64,000 nt of DNA from Vibrio sp. 14G-20 (lineage in GTDB: Bacteria; Pseudomonadota; Gammaproteobacteria; Enterobacterales; Vibrionaceae): contig NZ_JAPHPW010000017.1 of NCBI RefSeq assembly GCF_026241515.1, positions 1-64,000 of the forward strand. The letters are read 5' to 3'. A model generated the notes under the pieces. It was not told the origin of the DNA. It ran no database searches and worked only from the letters and a program-made list of their open reading frames with translations. Made by a program: the position numbers and the translations under genes. This document shows positions 60,932 through 64,000 of this stretch, one piece after another (position 1 is the first letter of the stretch; each line of letters starts with the position of its first letter).

Positions 60932-61488
60932 TGCGTCCTCTGCTGACTTTACTGTCGGCAATCATACTTTTCACTTATCCAATAGCGGTTTACTTTGGAC
61001 TCAACAAGTTTGGCCTACAAACCGTTGGTATCGCCTTGGCCGCTATCTTTGCTGTCCGTATTTTTACTGGCGGTCAGGCTAAAATCAAAGAGCTAAAACA
61101 CTTAGCTTGGATCAGTGGAAGTGCCGGAATTGTTCTGCTGGCACTAGGATTAACCTTCAAGCAGCATGGCTGGTTAACCTATTATCCCGTCATCGTTAAT
61201 GTTTGTATGTTGGCTGTATTCGCTTCAAGCCTATGGCAACCTCAAACGATTATCGAGCGTCTTGCTCGTCTTCAAGAGCCTGAACTTCCGCAAAGTGGCG
61301 TTGATTACACACGAAAAGTCACCAAAGTTTGGTGCCTGTTCTTTGTTATCAATGGCTCTATCGCCCTTTACACCTGCTTCCAACCTCTTGAAATATGGAC
61401 CCTCTACAATGGCTTACTGAGCTATTTATTCGCCGGGTTACTCTTTGCAGGAGAGTGGGTAGTAAGACAGCGCATTCGTCAGAGTTAA
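60931..61488 (+). CDS. Integral membrane protein of the aryl-polyene cluster
   Basis: The 185-residue protein has about five or six hydrophobic segments (for example LLTLLSAIILFTYPIAVYFGL and YYPVIVNVCMLAVFASSLW). It belongs to a COG4648-like group that travels with aryl-polyene genes; its function is not known. The start overlaps the preceding carrier protein stop by one base and the next gene follows after 6 bases, so it is firmly part of the operon. Confidence 0.85.
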   Translation: MRPLLTLLSAIILFTYPIAVYFGLNKFGLQTVGIALAAIFAVRIFTGGQAKIKELKHLAWISGSAGIVLLALGLTFKQHGWLTYYPVIVNVCMLAVFASSLWQPQTIIERLARLQEPELPQSGVDYTRKVTKVWCLFFVINGSIALYTCFQPLEIWTLYNGLLSYLFAGLLFAGEWVVRQRIRQS

Positions 61489-61494
61489 ATTGTT

Positions 61495-62883
61495 ATGACC
61501 CAAACCGTATCTTACACCTCGTTGTCTGAGCTTCTCAGCCAAAACAGAACCCCTGAATCTATTGTCTGCTTTGACGACAATAGAGAGATTACGTGGCAAA
61601 CCTTTAACAACGACTTATCTCAACTCGTGCACCTTTTATCTTCATCCCCTTTTCAACGAGTTGCGATTTGTACCCAAGATAGCTACCTATTTTCCATAGC
61701 ATTTTTGGCGTGTGCAGTAGCCAACAAACACATCATCTTACCGGGTAACTACCAGCCTTGTGCGCTTGCTGAGTTAAGTGAACAGTTTGATTGCCTGCTA
61801 GTTGATGACTCGATTGGCGAAGTTGAGGTGAGTGACGTTCGCAATATCCAAACCTTATTGGGCTCAAGCACCGAAGTACAAAAGCCTCTAACCGACGATC
61901 TTACGACCATTGATTTGGCAACAATCCCATTAACTCTGTTTACTTCAGGTTCAAGTGGTACACCCAAAGCTATAGACAAAACCTTAGAGCACCTAGATAT
62001 TGAAATCGCTCAGCTAGATAAAAACTGGGGCGACTTACTTAAGGGAAACCGAGTCCACAGTACGGTCTCACACCAACATATCTATGGTCTGTTGTTCCGA
62101 ATTTTATGGCCACTTTGTTCTGGTGTTCCATTTGCTCGACACAATCTTGAGTACCCTGAACAAATCCTATCTCACGCTAACAAACAGAGCGTGCTGATCA
62201 GTAGCCCTGCGCTACTCAAGCGATTAAAACACGAGACAAAGTCTGCACAGCTAGCTGGTGTGTTCTCTTCTGGTGGCCCTTTACCAACCGAATCGGCTCA
62301 CCAAGCACTTAACTTGTTAGGACATTTTCCCATCGAGGTTTTTGGCAGCACAGAAACTGGTGGCATCGCATTTCGCCAGCAAGAAAGCGCTCAAACACCT
62401 TGGCAACTTTTTGACTGTATTGAGGCAAGTCTCAACAGTGAGAATTGCATTAAGTTATTGTCGCCCTACATCGATAACAATAACTGGTATCAAACCGCAG
62501 ACGAGTGCGAAATGGTCTCGGAGAATCAGTTTATATTGAAAGGCCGAACCGACCGAGTGATCAAGATAGAAGAAAAACGAGTATCACTGGTTGAAGTCGA
62601 AAAGCGACTTGAGCAACTGCCTTGGATAAGCGAATGTGTCGTCATTCCATTTGAAGAACCGGAGCGCTTAATCTTGGCGTCGGTTTTGGTATTATCAGAG
62701 GATGGCCAAGCAACTCTCACCACCATGAGTAAAGGTAAGTTCTGGTTGATGTTGCGTTCAGAACTTAGAAAATGGTTAGAACCGATCGCTATCCCAAGAA
62801 AATATCGCATTGTTGATGAGATTCCACTCAACAGCCAAGGTAAGCGACTAACCTCTCATATCGAACAGCTAATAAAATCATAG
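61495..62883 (+). CDS. AMP-dependent acyl/aryl ligase
   Basis: The 462-residue ANL-family adenylating enzyme has the P-loop LFTSGSSGTPKA at 148-159, the motif VFGSTETGGI, a hinge near KGRTDRVIKIEEKRVS and a C-terminal lysine in NSQGKRLTS. In aryl-polyene systems the ligase activates an aromatic starter such as 4-hydroxybenzoate and loads it on a carrier protein. The enzyme is somewhat short, with a reduced N-terminal part, as in related clusters. Confidence 0.9.
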   Translation: MTQTVSYTSLSELLSQNRTPESIVCFDDNREITWQTFNNDLSQLVHLLSSSPFQRVAICTQDSYLFSIAFLACAVANKHIILPGNYQPCALAELSEQFDCLLVDDSIGEVEVSDVRNIQTLLGSSTEVQKPLTDDLTTIDLATIPLTLFTSGSSGTPKAIDKTLEHLDIEIAQLDKNWGDLLKGNRVHSTVSHQHIYGLLFRILWPLCSGVPFARHNLEYPEQILSHANKQSVLISSPALLKRLKHETKSAQLAGVFSSGGPLPTESAHQALNLLGHFPIEVFGSTETGGIAFRQQESAQTPWQLFDCIEASLNSENCIKLLSPYIDNNNWYQTADECEMVSENQFILKGRTDRVIKIEEKRVSLVEVEKRLEQLPWISECVVIPFEEPERLILASVLVLSEDGQATLTTMSKGKFWLMLRSELRKWLEPIAIPRKYRIVDEIPLNSQGKRLTSHIEQLIKS

Positions 62884-62972
62884 AAACCGCTGATCGTATT
62901 TTACACTGAGGTTATCTTTTTATATTTTTGTCAGAACACCTATTTTCAGCCCAAGGATTCTAAGCACACGCT

Positions 62973-63335
62973 ATGGATAAGAGAAAACCAAACGTCATTG
63001 CTGTTGACACTGCAGAGAAAGAATCGACCCTGACACTCCATATTACTGGAGACATCACCGATTTTAAGGGGCATTTCAAGAGCTTCCCTATTCTTCCGGG
63101 TGTTACACAGATTGATTGGGCACTTCACTACGCAGTCCAAGAACTGAGTGTCCCTGGTTTTTTTAAAGGCATGGAAGTCATCAAATTCCAAGAACCGATC
63201 CTGCCAGACTCGACTATTCAGTTGTCATTAAAGTGGGACGCTGACAAAGACAAACTGAGCTTTAGTTACACCTCAAACAACGGTGAACAGACCCACTCTT
63301 CAGGCAAAATGAAGCTGGGAGAGAAAAGTGAATAG
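62973..63335 (+). CDS. Hotdog-fold 3-hydroxyacyl-ACP dehydratase
   Basis: This 120-residue hotdog protein has the FabA/FabZ-like signature GHFKSFPILPGVTQIDW (33-49), with the candidate catalytic His34. It would remove water from the hydroxyacyl intermediate to create the conjugated double bonds. It follows the ligase after an 89-base gap and overlaps the next gene by 8 bases. Confidence 0.88.
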   Translation: MDKRKPNVIAVDTAEKESTLTLHITGDITDFKGHFKSFPILPGVTQIDWALHYAVQELSVPGFFKGMEVIKFQEPILPDSTIQLSLKWDADKDKLSFSYTSNNGEQTHSSGKMKLGEKSE

Positions 63336-64000
63336 CGCTCCCATCGAGGCTGTTTCTCAACAAACTCTAAAAGAAAGCAACTACAAAGCTTGCTTCCTAA
63401 TCCCGTGCTTTAACCACGGTGCAACCATGCCCTCGGTGGTCTCATCACTTCTTAATTTCGAACTTCCGATTATTATTGTTGATGATGGCAGTGAACTCGC
63501 GACCAAACAGTTTCTGACTCCCCTTGCCGAAAACCCAAATGTGACTTTGGTGACGCTCGAGCAAAACCAAGGCAAAGGGGGCGCAGTAAAGGCTGGCATC
63601 AAACGAGCACAAGAGCTCGGCTTTAGCCACGCTATTCAGATTGATGCTGACGGACAGCATGACCTAGACGCCCTACCCGCGTTAATCCAAGCTTCGCAAG
63701 ACAAACCTCAGCGCTTGATATCAGGTCAGCCTGTTTATGACGAGAGCGTGCCTAAAGCAAGGCTCTACGGACGCTACGCGACACACATTTGGGTATGGAT
63801 AGAAACCCTCTCTCTATCGATTAAAGACAGCATGTGTGGCTTTAGAGCGTATCCAATCGATAAGACGCAAACCGTACTGAATAAATACGATGTCGGTTCG
63901 AGAATGGACTTTGATATCGAGATTCTGGTTCGCCTGTATTGGGAAGGCTGCGATATCGACTTCGTTGAAACGCGTGTTATCTACCCAGAAAATGGTATCT
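63328..64000 (+). CDS. Family 2 glycosyltransferase (cut by window end)
   Basis: Starting at GTG 63328, within the dehydratase gene end, an open frame of 224 codons continues past the right edge. It has the GT2 features CFLIPCFNHGATMPSVV, IIIVDDGS, NQGKGGAVKAGIKRA and QIDADGQHD, plus SMCGFRAYP and DFDIEILVRLYW. GT2 enzymes of aryl-polyene clusters are often fused to an acyltransferase domain and probably link the pigment to a lipid anchor; the visible part shows only the GT2 domain. Confidence 0.88.
   Translation, partial: MNSAPIEAVSQQTLKESNYKACFLIPCFNHGATMPSVVSSLLNFELPIIIVDDGSELATKQFLTPLAENPNVTLVTLEQNQGKGGAVKAGIKRAQELGFSHAIQIDADGQHDLDALPALIQASQDKPQRLISGQPVYDESVPKARLYGRYATHIWVWIETLSLSIKDSMCGFRAYPIDKTQTVLNKYDVGSRMDFDIEILVRLYWEGCDIDFVETRVIYPENGI

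Overview
The window is chromosomal DNA from a marine Vibrio. The protein sequences suggest the Splendidus or a related clade, but I cannot fix the species. It holds almost the whole polar (sheathed, Na+-driven type) flagellar and chemotaxis locus as one contiguous block, followed by the first part of an aryl-polyene (APE) pigment biosynthesis cluster. The Vibrio assignment rests on the gene order parP-parC-cheB-cheA-cheZ-cheY-fliA-flhG-flhF-flhA, on flrABC, on the T- and H-ring type genes flgO, flgP and flgT, and on several flagellins lying between flgL and flaG. No rRNA, tRNA, CRISPR array, transposase or prophage was seen.

Layout. 1-10871 (minus): parP (cut by the window edge), parC, cheB, cheA, cheZ, cheY, fliA, flhG, flhF, flhA; this is the late part of the flhA operon, coding for polar placement, flagellar number control and chemotaxis signalling. 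11084-18874 (minus): fliKLMNOPQR-flhB, the hook-length ruler, switch and export gate. 19057-24885 (minus): fliEFGHIJ, the MS ring, rotor and export ATPase. 25018-29151 (minus): flrC, flrB, flrA, the sigma-54 regulators. 29380-32587 (minus): fliS, flaI, fliD, flaG. 32669-37225 (minus): three flagellin genes. 37647-48661 (minus): flgL, flgK, then flgJ back to flgB. 48917-50682 (minus): cheR, cheV. 50760-52495 (plus): flgA, flgM, flgN. 52760-53836 (minus): flgP, flgO. 54029-55162 (plus): flgT. 55302-55808 (plus): an unassigned small protein. 55951-64000: the APE-type cluster, with a minus-strand trio (lipoprotein, O-methyltransferase, flavin enzyme) diverging from a plus-strand series (ketosynthase-like chain-length factor, acyltransferase, two acyl carrier proteins, membrane protein, AMP ligase, hotdog dehydratase, family 2 glycosyltransferase cut by the window edge).

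Regulation visible in the DNA. GG-N10-GC sigma-54 elements precede flhA, fliK, fliE, flgK, flgF, flgB, flgO and flgT, with a weaker one before cheV. TAAA-N15-GCCGTTA-type sigma-28 elements precede two flagellin genes and flgM. This fits the Vibrio hierarchy FlrA/sigma-54, then FlrBC/sigma-54, then FliA with its anti-sigma FlgM. Strong hairpin terminators separate most units. Less expected structures are a terminator between fliG and fliH, face-to-face sigma-54 promoters for flgO and flgT, a large repeat-bearing insertion in FliD, a 45-residue triple repeat in CheA, hexanucleotide repeats at the start of parP, a 20-bp tandem array between fliK and fliL, and a halogenase-like flavoenzyme beside the aryl-polyene genes.
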